From: CAWABB01 sp963780165
GTDB lineage: Bacteria > Bacteroidota > Ignavibacteria > UBA10030 > UBA6906
Assembly: GCA_963780165.1 (NCBI GenBank)
Contig: CAWABB010000006.1
Coordinates: forward strand, 427,007-491,006
DNA: 64,000 nucleotides
Reading direction: 5' to 3'
A program made the translations under genes and the position numbers. Of this stretch, positions 53,904-64,000 are shown piece after piece. Position 1 is the stretch's first letter. The number at the start of each line of letters is the position of its first letter. Under the pieces are notes generated by a model. The model had not been told where the DNA came from. It worked only from the letters and a program-made list of their open reading frames with translations, and ran no database searches.

Positions 53904-54890
53904 ATGGTCCTCTTCCTGGCCTCCCTCCTCCGCCTCTTTCTCCGTGCATTCGGTTCAAGAAGCGCTATCCTCTCTGAGAACGCCGTGCTCAAGAAGGAAA
54001 ACGAGATCCTCTTGCGGAAAGTCGGCAAGAAACGGGTTCGTTTCAGCTTCTACGACCGGTTCTTCTTCGTCGTCCTGAATCGGGCATCTGACGTCAAGGA
54101 CCGACTGACACTGGTTAAGCCGGAAACGGTGCTTGGCTGGCAACGGACCCTCATTCGGCGGTTCTGGACATTTGAACACCGGTCCGCCAGGAGGGGTCGA
54201 AAGCCTGTCGACGCTGAGATCAAGAACCTGATCCTGTCCATGAAGAACGACAACCTGCTCTGGGGCGTGAAGAGGATTCAGGGCGAACTGTTGAAACTCG
54301 ATATCTCCTTGAGCACAAAGACAATCCGCAAGATTCTTCAGTCCTTCAGGCGGCGCGGAAGATCCACAGGTCTCTCACCTGGAAGAAGTTCCTGGAGACC
54401 CAGATACAGTCCATTTACGCGATGGACTTCCTGACGGTCGATACGATGCTGGGGAGACGGTTCACGTCTTCGCGGTCATCTCGCACAAAACACGTGAGAT
54501 CGTCCGGTTTGCCGTCACGGAGAACCCGACCCGGGAATTTGTCCGCCAGCAGTTGATCCGATTCAGCGAACGCATGGCCAGCACAGCATATCTGATTCAT
54601 GACAATGCGCCAATGTTCAATATCGACTTCCTGGCCTACAATCTGGTCTCGATCAATACCGCAGTGGAAGCGCCGAACATGAACAGCATCATAGAGCGGT
54701 TCTTCAGGACCGTGAGGAGAGAGGCCCTGGACAATTTCCTATTGCTTGGCAGGGCTCAGATTCAGGGGATTCTGGAGGAGTACGTCGCCTTCTACAACAC
54801 CCAGCGACCGCATCAGGGGATCCAGCAGCAGATCCCGAAGCCTGGTGAAGCAGAGAGTGTCGAGGTCCACGATATTCCCCAGGGAGGTTC
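53904..54890 (+). pseudogene. Integrase-core (DDE) transposase, N-terminal and catalytic part, frameshifted and split
   Basis: Reads MVLFLASLLRLFLRAFGSRS, a coiled segment, HTH-like part with RRGRKPVDAEIKNLILSMK and LLWGVKRIQGELLKL. The frame shifts near 54,350 (RKIHRSLTWKKFLETQIQSI) and again near 54,450 (ETVHVFAVISHKTREIVRF). Catalytic residues are present across frames: D in AMDFLTVDT, D in LIHDNAPMF, E in MNSIIERFFRTV. The last residues (HDIPQG) run into the IS21 end. The final piece, TPVLGGLHHHY, is at about 57,570-57,610. Inactive. Family IS3/IS481-like by fold; not resolved further. Confidence 0.8.
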
Positions 54891-55009
54891 ATAACTATTC
54901 CCCACCTGTTGTCGTGATTGAGCGTTAGTATACAACCCTGGTTTCGGGTTGTCAAGCGTTTGGAGTTGGAGGCGATCGGGGCATGTGATCGGTTGTGATG
55001 TGGTCGTGT

Positions 55010-55750
55010 TCACTCGTCGATTTTTGGTGCAAGCTTCTTCCGGTAGGACTGTCCTTTGATGATGATCTGGTGAGATGTGTGGGCCAGCCGGTCCATGATA
55101 GCGTTGGCGATGACGGGATCGGGGAAGAGCTTGAGCCAGTCGGTCATGGCGCGGTTGGAGGTGAGGATGATGGACTTCTGTCCGAAGCGTTCATCGACGA
55201 TGGCGTAGAAGCGTTCGGCTGACTGCTGGTCGATGGACTTGAAGCCGAAGTCGTCGATGACCAGGAGATCGAGACGGAGGAGTTTCTTCATGATGAGATG
55301 CAGGCGGTTGTGGAGGTCGGCCGCGGCAAGATCGGCAAAGAGTTGGTGGAAGCTGTAGAAGCCGACGGAGAAGAGCTTTCGGCAGGCGGCATGGGCGAGG
55401 GCCTTGGCCAGATGCGTTTTGCCGGTGCCGGTGGGACCCAGCAGAAAGACTCCCTCGCCCCGCTCGATGAAGCGGCAGGTGGCCAAGGATTTGATGAGCT
55501 TGGCGTTGACTGAAGGATTGAAGGAGAAGTCGAAGGTTTCGACGGTTTTCTCGGCCCCGAGGGCGGCATGGTGGAGGAGCCGCAGGATGCGGCGATTGGT
55601 CCGCAGGTCGAGTTCGTCGGTGAGGATCATGGAGAGGAACTCGGCGTAGGAGAGGTCATTGCCTTCGGCTTCGCGGAGGCGGGCTTCCAGGTTCTCGCGC
55701 ATGCCGGGGAGCTTCAGGACTCGGAGTTGATGGATGATCTGATCGTTCAT
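55010..55750 (-). CDS. istB: IS21-family ATP-binding helper protein IstB
   Basis: 246 residues. AAA+ ATPase that assists IstA in target selection. Walker A GPTGTGKTH near residue 105, Walker B LLVIDDFGFKS near 167, sensor region IILTSNRAMTDWLKLFPD and the C-terminal HQIIIKGQSYRKK. Starts inside the stop of istA. Complete. Confidence 0.95.
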   Translation of the reverse strand: MNDQIIHQLRVLKLPGMRENLEARLREAEGNDLSYAEFLSMILTDELDLRTNRRILRLLHHAALGAEKTVETFDFSFNPSVNAKLIKSLATCRFIERGEGVFLLGPTGTGKTHLAKALAHAACRKLFSVGFYSFHQLFADLAAADLHNRLHLIMKKLLRLDLLVIDDFGFKSIDQQSAERFYAIVDERFGQKSIILTSNRAMTDWLKLFPDPVIANAIMDRLAHTSHQIIIKGQSYRKKLAPKIDE

Positions 55751-57327
55751 GAGAAGGAAGCGTCCTTTCGGATGAAGTAGGTGATGTCGCGGACGAAGGA
55801 AAGGGTCTCCTCGGACAGTGGAAGTGGTTCACTCGCCTGCGCTTGAAGGCGGAGTTTTCCGAGGAGCTCACGGAAGAGCCGCGGGTGCAGGTTGAGGTGG
55901 TGTTCCAGGGCAAAGGCCGCAGCGCGGTCAACCAGGGAGGCGTCCTCCTTCTCTGCGATTGCCACAAGTCCGAGCGCCCGGCGCAGGTTGATGAAGGCGT
56001 GGACTTCGAGCAGATCGCGGATGATTCGGTGGAAGTGAGGACTGATCCTCTGGGCTCGTTCCAGGAGCCCCTTCTGGAGTCCTGAGTCCAGTGCCGCACG
56101 AACGTTTTCGGGGAAGTGGGTGTAGTCGGTGTGGCGGTAGTGCCGGTCGATGACGTGTTGGGCGACGAGTTCCTCGTTGTAGAAGACTTTCAGGAGATGT
56201 TCGCTGGCCCGGACCCAGACTTTCCGGCCGACGTAGGGATGGGGCACCGAGTAGGCCTTCCCGTTGTACTGGATGTAGTGGTCGGCGTGGACGGTGGCTA
56301 TTTTCCACTCGACGGGTTCGAACGCTTGCTGGGGTAGGGCCTTCAGTGCAGGCCGTTCTTTCTCACAAAAGACGACAAAGGGCTGCTCACGCGTCGTGCC
56401 GTGTTTTCTCTGGCCGTATTCGTCACGGCACCAGTGAGAGGCCAGACCGTTGAGTTCACCGAGACTGGCCGTGGGGTTGAGCACCATGATTTTACGGACA
56501 GCCTGACGAACGGTACGGACATCGCGTTCGACTTTCCCTTTGTCCTTCGGAGCCTTGATGCGGGCTGGATCGACGAAGATGTCGTAGTGCTCGGCGAGCT
56601 CCTGGTAGGAGCGGTTCAATCGGGGATCATAGAGATCTGGCTTGATGACGCCCGCCTTCAAGTTATCGAGGACGATGCGTTTCGGGACACCCCCGAAGTA
56701 CTCGAACATCCGGGCGTGGGAGGAGGCAAAGCTCTTCTGATCCTGGGTGAAGACGAGCTCGATGTACTTGTGCCGGCTGTGGGAGAGCGTCCCGATGAAG
56801 GCGTACAGGACTCGGCGGTGTTCCCGCAACCGGTCGTACCAGAGTCCGATCCGGCAGTAATCGATCTGGATCTCTGTGCCGGGTTCGACTTCGATGCGGC
56901 AGGTCGTGGTCCTGCCGCCAGGCGTGATCTGGTGGGCGAGGGCAAAACGCTTGAATGAGCTGTAGCTGACCCGTCCCCGGAGGCCATGGCGTTCCAGGAG
57001 GATGTCGAAGGCGTCTTTGGGTGTCACGGGTAGATCTCGGTCGCCCACCAGGGTCTCGAGTTCTTCCCGGTACTGTTCCAGAAGGGTTTGGGCTCCGGGC
57101 GTTCGGCCGCCACAGCCGTCCATCTCGCCAAGGAGGCAGAGGACATCCTCTCTGGCCGGCAACGGGCTGTCCAGTGAGAGACCTTTACGTACTGCAAAGT
57201 GGATATAGCGCCTGACTGTCTTACGGTCATAGCCCAGAGCCTGAGCGATCTTTGAGATGCTGTGCCGGTCGTGCCAGCGACGGAGTACTTCCCATACGTC
57301 CATGGTGCTGATCTCGCGAAAAGCCAC
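55747..57327 (-). CDS. istA: IS21-family transposase IstA
   Basis: About 526 residues. N-terminal HTH (HSISKIAQALGYDRKTVRRYI), DDE integrase core with D in EIQIDYCRIGLW, D in RIVLDNLKAGV and E in PKDKGKVERDVRTV, then a C-terminal beta domain (GKAYSVPHPYVGRKVWVRAS). The GTG at 57327 is chosen because GAGGAGGG lies seven bases upstream; ATG 57372 and 57303 are alternatives. Complete, no frameshift, unlike its surroundings. Confidence 0.93.
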   Translation of the reverse strand: MAFREISTMDVWEVLRRWHDRHSISKIAQALGYDRKTVRRYIHFAVRKGLSLDSPLPAREDVLCLLGEMDGCGGRTPGAQTLLEQYREELETLVGDRDLPVTPKDAFDILLERHGLRGRVSYSSFKRFALAHQITPGGRTTTCRIEVEPGTEIQIDYCRIGLWYDRLREHRRVLYAFIGTLSHSRHKYIELVFTQDQKSFASSHARMFEYFGGVPKRIVLDNLKAGVIKPDLYDPRLNRSYQELAEHYDIFVDPARIKAPKDKGKVERDVRTVRQAVRKIMVLNPTASLGELNGLASHWCRDEYGQRKHGTTREQPFVVFCEKERPALKALPQQAFEPVEWKIATVHADHYIQYNGKAYSVPHPYVGRKVWVRASEHLLKVFYNEELVAQHVIDRHYRHTDYTHFPENVRAALDSGLQKGLLERAQRISPHFHRIIRDLLEVHAFINLRRALGLVAIAEKEDASLVDRAAAFALEHHLNLHPRLFRELLGKLRLQAQASEPLPLSEETLSFVRDITYFIRKDASFS

Positions 57328-57403
57328 TGTGTGCCCTCCTCGTCGGGTGATGGAGACTCGATCTGAGCACAAAATGGCACTGCTGAGCGGATCTGCAACA
57401 GGG

Positions 57404-57543
57404 TGGGGAAAGGTTTTGGACCTGGGTGGGGAAAGGTTCTGACCCTGCCTGGGGAATGGTTTTGACCCTGGCTTGGGGAATCCTTTTGACCCTACCCTGG
57501 GGAAAGGTTTTGGACCTGACTGGGGAAAGCTATTGGACCTCTA
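57404..57543. repeat. Six tandem 23-24 bp repeats at the istA end of the IS21 element
   Basis: TGGGGAA starts at 57404, 57427, 57450, 57474, 57498 and 57521, consensus TGGGGAAAGGTTTTGGACCT. A single inverted copy is at the other end (54,884-54,906). These fit the multiple transposase-binding sites of IS21 ends. Confidence 0.85.
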
Positions 57544-57646
57544 CAGAGAGGACGGCGGGTCCCATCTGCAAGACTCCCGTGCTCGGCGGATTACACCACC
57601 ACTACTTCAGCAAGCTGCGTGATGTACGGAATAAATCCCCCCTTCG

Positions 57647-57937
57647 AGATGTGCGCGCCAATATTTCCAGCTGCTTTCTCAGATACACGATCTCGAGCTG
57701 GAGTTGAATCCTTGATTTGAGGAATCGGAGACAAAACGATAGGAAGGACCGGGTCATTTTACCTTTTGCCCTGTTGGTTCACGCAGGACAAAAGTATCGA
57801 TTTCGCGACGCATTCACTATTCTGTCCGCGGATGGAGTTTTGAAGAGGCACACCGGTGCAGGTGCAAGTCGGAACGATGCAATAACAGAAGTATAGCCTT
57901 AACCGCGAGCAATCCTCGACATTGTATCACACGACGG
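57647..57937. other. Intergenic, no feature recognised
   Basis: About 290 bases, lower GC than the first 53 kb, between the IS right end and the S8 pseudogene. No gene, hairpin terminator or repeat could be supported. Confidence 0.5.
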
Positions 57938-60900
57938 CTACTTCATCAGCAGTGCCTTCCTCACCTCAATATGGTTCCCCGCTTGAAGCCTGTAGAGATA
58001 GACTCCGCTTGGAAGTCGTGATGCATCGAATTTCACATCATGGTATCCCGCCTCCATCTCCCCGTTCACCAGCGTCGCGACCTGCTGGCCTAGCGTGTTG
58101 AAGACAGTCAGCGACACATGCGACCGCACCGGCAATCCGTACCTGATCGTCGTGCTTGGATTGAACGGGTTGGGGTAGTTCGGTTCCAGCCGATATCCCT
58201 CTTTGTTGCTTTCATCCACAAGGGCACCCCGCTGCAATTCCGACGTTCCGTCGGATTCATATCTGTAGACGTGTCCGAGACTTGCCATTATCCCTGGCAT
58301 ATCATCGCCCACACCCGTAACAGAAGGGCGTATTGCCAGTGCCCTGCCCTGCAGTGAACTCTGAATACCGCTGGCGGCCATGCTGATTTCATAGAGCTCG
58401 CTTGTTGTATTCGTGCTCTTCACAATCGCGCGGTTGTCGATGTTCTTGAGCACGAGACCTGTATTGACGTCATATAGAAGAAAGGTGAGCACAGCACCTG
58501 ATGCCGCGAGAATATCTTCCGACTTCACCGTCCTGATGGCAAACCGAAGCTTCAAAGTGTCAGTCTCTTCGGGGAGCGGCAAAGGATTGTGTATCACCAT
58601 ATCTGAAGATGTCTTTAGAGGAAATGGTTTCTGAATCCGGCGGCGCATCAATAAAGGAAAGGAGTGTAATCGTCCCATCCTTCCTGACTATCTGCGGTTG
58701 GCTTAACTGCACAAGAATGCTTGCTACACTTGCAGGCTCGATGATATTGAGCTCGCGGGAATACTCGACGGCAGAGGGATCGGCTTTGCTAAGAGTCTCG
58801 CTTCCAATGCTAATGGTGTACGGACTGGTGGTGCCGGCCGTCCAAAGATACTTCGCACTGCTCGAGCCGACGGAGAGATGGGCGTAGTTCCCGGAAGACA
58901 CGGTCGCTCGATTGGCCCAGACCCACGAGCCGCCACTATAAAGATACTGTATCTTTGAGAATCCTCCACTTGACGAGTTCTGAAACACCATCCGTGCATT
59001 GTCCGACGTGAGACCAGTGATTGAGGGGTTGTTCGCCGACTCGTATTGTATGACACTATACTGGCTGCCGAAATTCCCCGAAGACCCCTTCCGGTGGACG
59101 AGCACCGGTGTCGGGGGTGACATCAGCGTGGCTGCCCACGCTACATGGGCTGTGGTCGTGGAGGTTGAAGATACGGCGAGACTCGGGGTCTTGTGTTCTT
59201 GATAGCTCCCCGGTAGAACGCTTGAGAGATTCGTGAAGCCCGACCAGGTGCCGGTATTGAATGCAAACGAGCCGTAGTACAGCTGCGACGAATACCCCAC
59301 ATACGTTGAAAACGCAAGGTTGCATTTGTCCGCCGTCGGGCTGGCTACCGGGTAGAGAGCTGTTGTGGGACTGTTGAAATTCCCGTTCGTGTTTGGAATT
59401 GTGGCTGGCGAAGTCCAGGTAGCCATGTTATTGGTGGAACGGACGTACCTCAAACCGGAAGAGGTTCTGTAGACGACGGCAACCGATCCGGTGCTTACGT
59501 TATCGGAAACGGAAGGCAAGGGCCCTGGGCTGGCATAGGAGAAATTCGACTGTATTGCGACGATTGCGCTCCAGCTGGTCCCCCCGTTCGTACTGCGAGA
59601 GAACACGACATTGTAGTTCGATCCATTCGTCTGCTGCCAGACAACGATGACGGTCGGCCCCGGCCCCACCGTGATGCACGGGGCAAGACTTGTCGCCGTT
59701 CCATCGCTGAGTCGCTTTGTGTTACCCCAGCTCGTGCCATTGTCGGTGGAATTGCGATAGAAGATCTCTCCCCCGGTTATCGACCCGCTGGCAAAGACCT
59801 CGTGCAGCTTCCCTGATGACTCTCTGTAGAGCTTCCGCTGGCCGTTGAAGGCTGTTGCCTGGCTCGACGCTGACTTGTTGCTATTGGCCGAGCACAGAAG
59901 CGTTCCCTGATATGCATCAACACGTCCCCCATCCGTACCCGTATGTGAAATTCTGTCCTCCCATTCCGCTGACCTTGGTCGCCGCCGATGTCAAGACATC
60001 CTTCACCTGCTGCCAGGTGAGTGACGGATTGAGGGAGTGGAGAAGAGCCGCAATTGCTGCAACGTGGGGAGCGGCAGCTGATGTGCCAAAGAAAAGCGAA
60101 TTCGGAGGAAAAGGATACCAAATACCCGACATCCCGATATAATGTTCACGCCATCGATTCCACACATCGTAGGTGTTGACCGGTCGACGAATGAAATCGG
60201 AGTGCCATAGGCGCTATAGGAATATATTCTCGAAGGACCATGGGAACTGTATGAGGCAACGGTTTCAGGGGTATTTCGCATTTATGGCTGCTACACTGAT
60301 GCAAGAAGCTGCTGCTGCGTGTCCAATAATGCCACCGTCGGTTACATATTGGAGAGAGCTTGATCCAGAGGACCCAAAGGCAAGCAGCTTTCATCTCGCG
60401 GGGCATGTAGCCCCTGATGTGTTTCACACGAAGATAACATGTCAGTGGGGAATCGGTGTTGTTGGGAATCGACACGTACTCATACGCAATGCCGTACTCG
60501 TCCGGCCTCGGATGACTGCTGGTGCCTGACGCTATTACTGGGGATTCGGGGCTGCTGCCTGCAAATGCATACAGGTCATAGTCCTCCCAGGCCATATTGT
60601 ATCTATTTGCCCACTGCAACGTAACCCGAAGCTCATCATGAGCGGCAACTGTGATTCGATTTGTCTCGTCAGTGGCTTGAAACTCAATCCAATCAGCCGT
60701 CCGCATCAGAGGAGAACCCGTCCCAGGTCCTGGCGCCTTGATTGCCACATGCCGAGACATAGGTGACACCCGCCGCGGCTGCGTCCTCTACGCCGACCGC
60801 AACGGCTCCATCTTCAAAGGCAGGTTCACTCAACCAATAGAAATCGTCAACCACTACCTTGCATCCAGCGTCCTTCAATTCTTGTATGCGATTGTATGAT

Positions 60901-61694
60901 TCGTCTGGGGACGAACCGAAGTCATTGAAGTACAGCGAAGCTCCAGGAGCGAGATCATAGACTATTTCGGACAATGCCGTCCCCTCATCTCCAACGCGTG
61001 TGTCATGAAGAACATGGAAATCCCCTGCAGATCCCCTGCGTCCCTTGAGCTGGTCCAGTGGTTCACGCCGTCAGATATCACGCCGAGTTTTGTGTTCTGC
61101 CCGGTGACATTGAAGCTTGTCCGAGCGAGGTCCGCCTCCAAAATCGAATCCCCCACGCTGGTATATGAACGAACGGACAGAATCGGCTCTTGAACGCAAA
61201 CAAAGCATCGAATATTGTCGTTATGCGACATCTCCTCAATGACATCGAAAGACAGGTAGCAGACAATTCTGCTGAATCGCGAATTCACGTATTCGACTCT
61301 CGCACCAGCCGATGTAAGTTGGTCTACGCTCTCCGAATTAATGGTCTTCATGTAGATCTCAAGATGAACATAGCCGGCATTGTCGATCTTTAGGGAACTG
61401 GTCGCGTACCGTTCCTTCACGTTGTGCTCCAAGGCATTTGCATTGGTTATCCCCTCCCTTCTCATTCTTACAATCGCGTCTAGCATCTTCATGTCGATCT
61501 TTCTGAGATGGGGCGGCAGATGGGCCAAAAGCATCGACAATTGCCTCGAGCTTAGGCGAATGATTTATAACTTCAACCAATGAGTCTGCACTTTGCCCAT
61601 GGGCCAAGGACACGACTCCTAGCGTGCCAACCGCCCCAGTCAGCAAACAGGCGAATAGCATGTGCCCCATTCGATAGAAACTTCTTAGGTCCAT
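57938..61694 (-). pseudogene. Subtilisin-like (S8) T9SS-exported protease, multiply frameshifted
   Basis: About 1,250 codons. ATG 61694 has GGAGG six bases upstream and opens a signal peptide (MGHMLFACLLTGAVGTLGVV). Pieces in successive frames follow: TKLGVISDGVNHW (Asp region), GTALSEIVYDLAPGASLYF, GVTYVSACGNQG, ETVASYSSHGPSRIYS, and FGTSAAAPHVAAIAALL with the catalytic Ser. Then comes a long beta-repeat region (SRSTNGGTSWSAIVAIQSN) and a T9SS domain (PNYPNPFNPSTTIRYGL ... VRKALLMK). At least seven frame changes occur between 61,694 and 58,600. Too many to be sequencing error alone; a dead gene in the IS-rich segment. Confidence 0.85.
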
Positions 61695-61929
61695 ACGGTC
61701 CTCCGGGGCTTTACGCCCGCCGAACAATCTCTAGCATGAGCTTCAGTTCCTGAGGCCTAGAGAAGAACCCCCACCGCTGGTCACGACAAGCACCAAAGCG
61801 AAATCAGCGGAGTTTTGATTGGTACCGAATTACCACCGGGCTCGTCACCCATCGTCCAAGGACCCAGAGCATGGTGGCGTCCCTGAAGTCCCCCCCCCCC
61901 GCTGCTGGGCGCGTCACGATGCGCCCGGT
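61695..61929. other. Intergenic with C10 homopolymer
   Basis: No gene. Contains a run of ten C at about 61,888-61,900, beyond the 3' end of the beta-propeller pseudogene. Confidence 0.5.
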
Positions 61930-63164
61930 TCATCTTGTCAAGAGCATCTTCTTGACATCAGCACGCCCGTTGGCTGTCAGACGGTACATATATGCTCCGG
62001 TGGACAGGCGTGATCCATCAACATCCACCTTGTACGTCCCTGCAAACTGATACTCATTGGCCAACGTCAGGACCGTCCTACCAAGAGTGTCGTAAACTCT
62101 CAAGGTCACATAGCAGTTCGATGGTATTTCGTATCCTAAGGTTGTCATCGAATTGAAGGGATTGGGCAGTTTTGATCTAGGCGGTAGCTCCTCGGGCCCT
62201 CTCTCGAGGAAGTTGGGGTGGTAGTCACAATCTCTGAGAGTGGGCGCCTATAGACATAACCTGAGGCTCCAGCAAAGACGTATTGCGAGCAAAGGTAAGG
62301 GAGTGGACATTCGAACAGCCTGAATTCTCAAAGGCCCAGGTCGAATCCACGAACCTGCCCACAATCTTCTTCCGCAGTGCTCCTACGATCAAATCCGACC
62401 CGGCAGAAGCAATTACGTAAGCGTTGATGGGACAGCAAACGGCAAGGCCCCCTATTGCTGTCCAGTCCATTCCCTCACCGGGAAGGCGAAAGATGAGACC
62501 CTCCCCCGTACCAGCGAAGATGCCTTGGTCATTTGTTCCTACTGCCGAAATGATACGATCTGGCTTGTACGTGACCGGGGACCAACTAACACCAGCGTCC
62601 TTGGAGAAGATGACCCCTTGGCCATAGGTCCCCACAACTACTAGTGAGTCACGGACATCGATCGATGTCAATGACCCTCCAGAGGATGCAACAAGAAGTG
62701 TGTCCCAAGTCAAACCGTTGTCCTTGGACAGAAAGATTGCACCGTTCGACGCTGCGTAGAGGCTGGCTCCGTTTATAGCCAGCGCAATGACCCTCATTGA
62801 AGTGAGCCCCGTAGCCGTCCAGCTTGATCCCCTATCCCGTGACATGTATAACCCCACACTGTCCGTCCCGACAAAAAGGTTCCCTCCCTATAACAGCAAG
62901 GCAATGAACTCGAGTATCTGGCAAGCCAGAATCGACGGCCGTCCAATCTTCGCCGGCATTGTCGGATCGGAACACACCGCCGCGAGAGACATTGTAGAAA
63001 GTGCCGGCAAAAAGAACGGAGTCCATAACGTCAAGCCCATAGACAATTCCACTTTGCGCCAAGTTTGTGCGAATCCACTGGGCATGCAAGACCCTGTGGT
63101 GTTGTGGATAAAGGAATAGCATGGTCAACACCAATACGAGCTTTGTCACCTCTCCGCGGCACAT
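61930..63164 (-). pseudogene. BNR/Ycf48-type beta-propeller T9SS-exported protein, frameshifted
   Basis: ATG 63164 behind GGAG opens a signal peptide (VLVLTMLFLYPQHHRVLHAQ). Asp-box-like blades follow in at least two frames: GGVFRSDNAGEDWTAVDSGLP, LYMSRDRGSSWTATGLTS, AIFLSKDNGLTWDTLLV, VIFSKDAGVSWSPVTY. The last frame holds the sorting domain (LPNPFNSMTTLGYEIPSN, VYDTLGRTVLTL, ADVKKMLLTR). Two or more frameshifts (near 62,850 and 62,200) break it. Ycf48-like propellers are common passenger modules of T9SS proteins. Confidence 0.78.
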
Positions 63165-63502
63165 TTGCTTATCTCCAAGCTCATGGATCGTGATGGGGGT
63201 TGCTCCAACACGTTCACGGCGTCAATATTGCAGGATAGATAGCTCGGATCCGTCCTTGCGGGCCATGTCGATTCCGCTGCATCCGCCGTGTCATCCGGGA
63301 AATCACTAATGGAATCAATGCCCCAGTGGTCTCGAGATAGGGCATACAGCACGCAAGGAGTAGCCGAATTCTGATCGTCGGAATGAACGCTGTGGACGGC
63401 CGAGGAAAGCGGGATGCCAAGCTCAAACCGAACGATGGCGCAGAAGCTCCGGGATTCGAACGCAACAGTGGTTATCGAGGGGCAGGTTACGTCAGCTTTG
63501 CC
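63146..63502 (-). pseudogene. Gene remnant cut by IS copy 2 (unknown)
   Basis: An open minus-strand frame of about 117 codons runs from the IS left end to a stop at 63,146, ending MSLEISKCAAER, and overlaps the propeller start by 19 bases. Its 5' part is missing behind the IS. No family recognised; could be chance. Confidence 0.3.
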
Positions 63503-64000
63503 CGTAAGGGGGACTTTTTCCATCTGACCTCTGAAACGCCGATATTCCTCTGGCAGGCAGTTCTCCTCTACTCCCAGAGCAGACATGGTCCTCTTCTTCG
63601 CCTCCCTCCTCCGCCTATTTCTCCATGCTTTCGGTTCCAGAAGCGCAGTCCTCGCTGAGAACGCCGTGCTCAAGAAGGAAAACGAAATCCTTTTGCGGAA
63701 GGTCGGCAAGAAAAGGGTTCGGTTCAGCTTCTACGACCGGTTCTTCTTCGTCATCCTGAATCGGACATCTGACATCAAGGACCGACTGACGCTGGTCAAG
63801 CCGGAAACAGTGCTTGGCTGGCAACGGACCCTCATTCGGCAGTTCTGGACCTTTGAACACGGCCCTGCCAGGAGGGGTCGAAAGCCGGTCGATGCTGATA
63901 TCAAGAACCTGATCTTTTCCATGAAGAACGACAACGTGCTCTGGGGCGTGAAGAGGATTCAGGGCGAACTGCTGAAGCTCGATATATCCCTGAGCACAAA
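63503..64000 (+). mobile_element. Integrase-core IS element, copy 2 (right part outside window)
   Basis: Same left end as copy 1 (CGTAAGGGGGAC, then CCATCTGACCTCTGAAACGCCGA) and about nine-tenths identical over the visible length. Not interrupted within the window. Confidence 0.8.
63585..64000 (+). CDS. Integrase-core transposase, copy 2 (partial at window end)
   Basis: 138 residues visible, unbroken: MVLFFASLLRLFLHAFGSRS, coiled segment KENEILLRKVGKKRVRFSF, RRGRKPVDADIKNLIFSMK, VLWGVKRIQGELLKL. Aligns residue for residue with copy 1. The DDE core lies beyond the window, so activity cannot be judged. Confidence 0.85.
   Translation, partial: MVLFFASLLRLFLHAFGSRSAVLAENAVLKKENEILLRKVGKKRVRFSFYDRFFFVILNRTSDIKDRLTLVKPETVLGWQRTLIRQFWTFEHGPARRGRKPVDADIKNLIFSMKNDNVLWGVKRIQGELLKLDISLST

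Larger units (their letters stand above)
54884..57541 (-). mobile_element. IS21-family insertion sequence
   Basis: Contains istA and istB with the ATGA overlap typical of IS21. Ends: GAGGTTCATAACTATTCCCC at 54,884 and, inverted, GAGGTCCAATAGCTTTCCCC ending at 57,541. The istA side carries six tandem 23-24 bp repeats; the istB side one. No clear target duplication was found. Both genes are intact, so the element may be active. Confidence 0.75.
53821..57646 (+). mobile_element. Integrase-core IS element (copy 1), interrupted by an IS21-family element
   Basis: The left end CGTAAGGGGGATT (53,821-53,833) is shared with copy 2 at 63,503. A similar inverted sequence, AATCCCCCCTTCG, lies at 57,634-57,646. 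The transposase C-terminus (KTPVLGGLHHHY) appears only at 57,570-57,610, on the far side of the IS21 element, so the IS21 inserted into this IS. Ends are inferred by comparison and may shift by a few bases. Confidence 0.65.

Noticed and set aside
57404..57543. CRISPR-like array of short repeats
   Set aside because: The repeats are directly adjacent with no unique spacers, lie at an IS21 end, and have an inverted copy at the other end; no cas gene in the window.

Overview
This window (roughly 60% GC over most of its length) comes from a Gram-negative member of the Bacteroidota/Ignavibacteriota (FCB) group. The evidence is a type IX secretion system (T9SS) operon with PorU and PorV, several secreted proteins ending in the T9SS-type YPNPFN sorting domain, a TonB-dependent receptor beside PorV-like proteins, an LptF/LptG pair and a serine palmitoyltransferase. 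The exact species cannot be read from the window. Layout: 1-8.9 kb holds a peptide/cyanophycin-type degradation locus: an M14 carboxypeptidase and a T9SS-sorted S51 protein on the minus strand, then divergently an M20 peptidase, a secreted cyanophycinase, a YfcC-type carrier, a T9SS-sorted protein and an RpiR regulator. 9-15.4 kb is a TonB receptor / large secreted protein / PorV-like trio. 15.6-18.7 kb has DAHP synthase and a FadL-type porin bracketed by four palindromes that share one core. 19-27.2 kb has a LytS/LytTR two-component pair, a PfkB sugar kinase, an aldo/keto reductase-like protein, a purine permease and LptF/LptG. 27.3-40 kb is one minus-strand operon, porU-porV-M6-like protein-PD40/beta-barrel protein-small membrane protein, with an attenuator-like leader in front of porU. 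40.4-48 kb is a plus-strand run: glgA, gmhB, a DNRLRE lipoprotein, an outer-membrane protein, glyA, tatC and a polyprenyl synthetase, the last two carrying frameshifts. 48-53.2 kb has a universal stress protein, ilvE and a probable bacterial sphingolipid/ceramide locus (GNAT acyltransferase, serine palmitoyltransferase and a divergent NAD-dependent epimerase). A tRNA-fMet at 53.3 kb marks the edge of a visibly degraded region (53.5-64 kb): an integrase-core IS split by an IS21-family element, two pseudogenes of T9SS-exported proteins, gene remnants, and a second copy of the same IS cut by the window end. How it works together: PorU/PorV would process and anchor the C-terminally tagged proteins encoded across the window, so the extracellular hydrolases and the secretion machinery form one functional theme. 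Vegetative promoters are unusually legible: about ten copies of a TTGNNN-N17-TANNNT box sit where transcription should start, and several of them settle start-codon choices.
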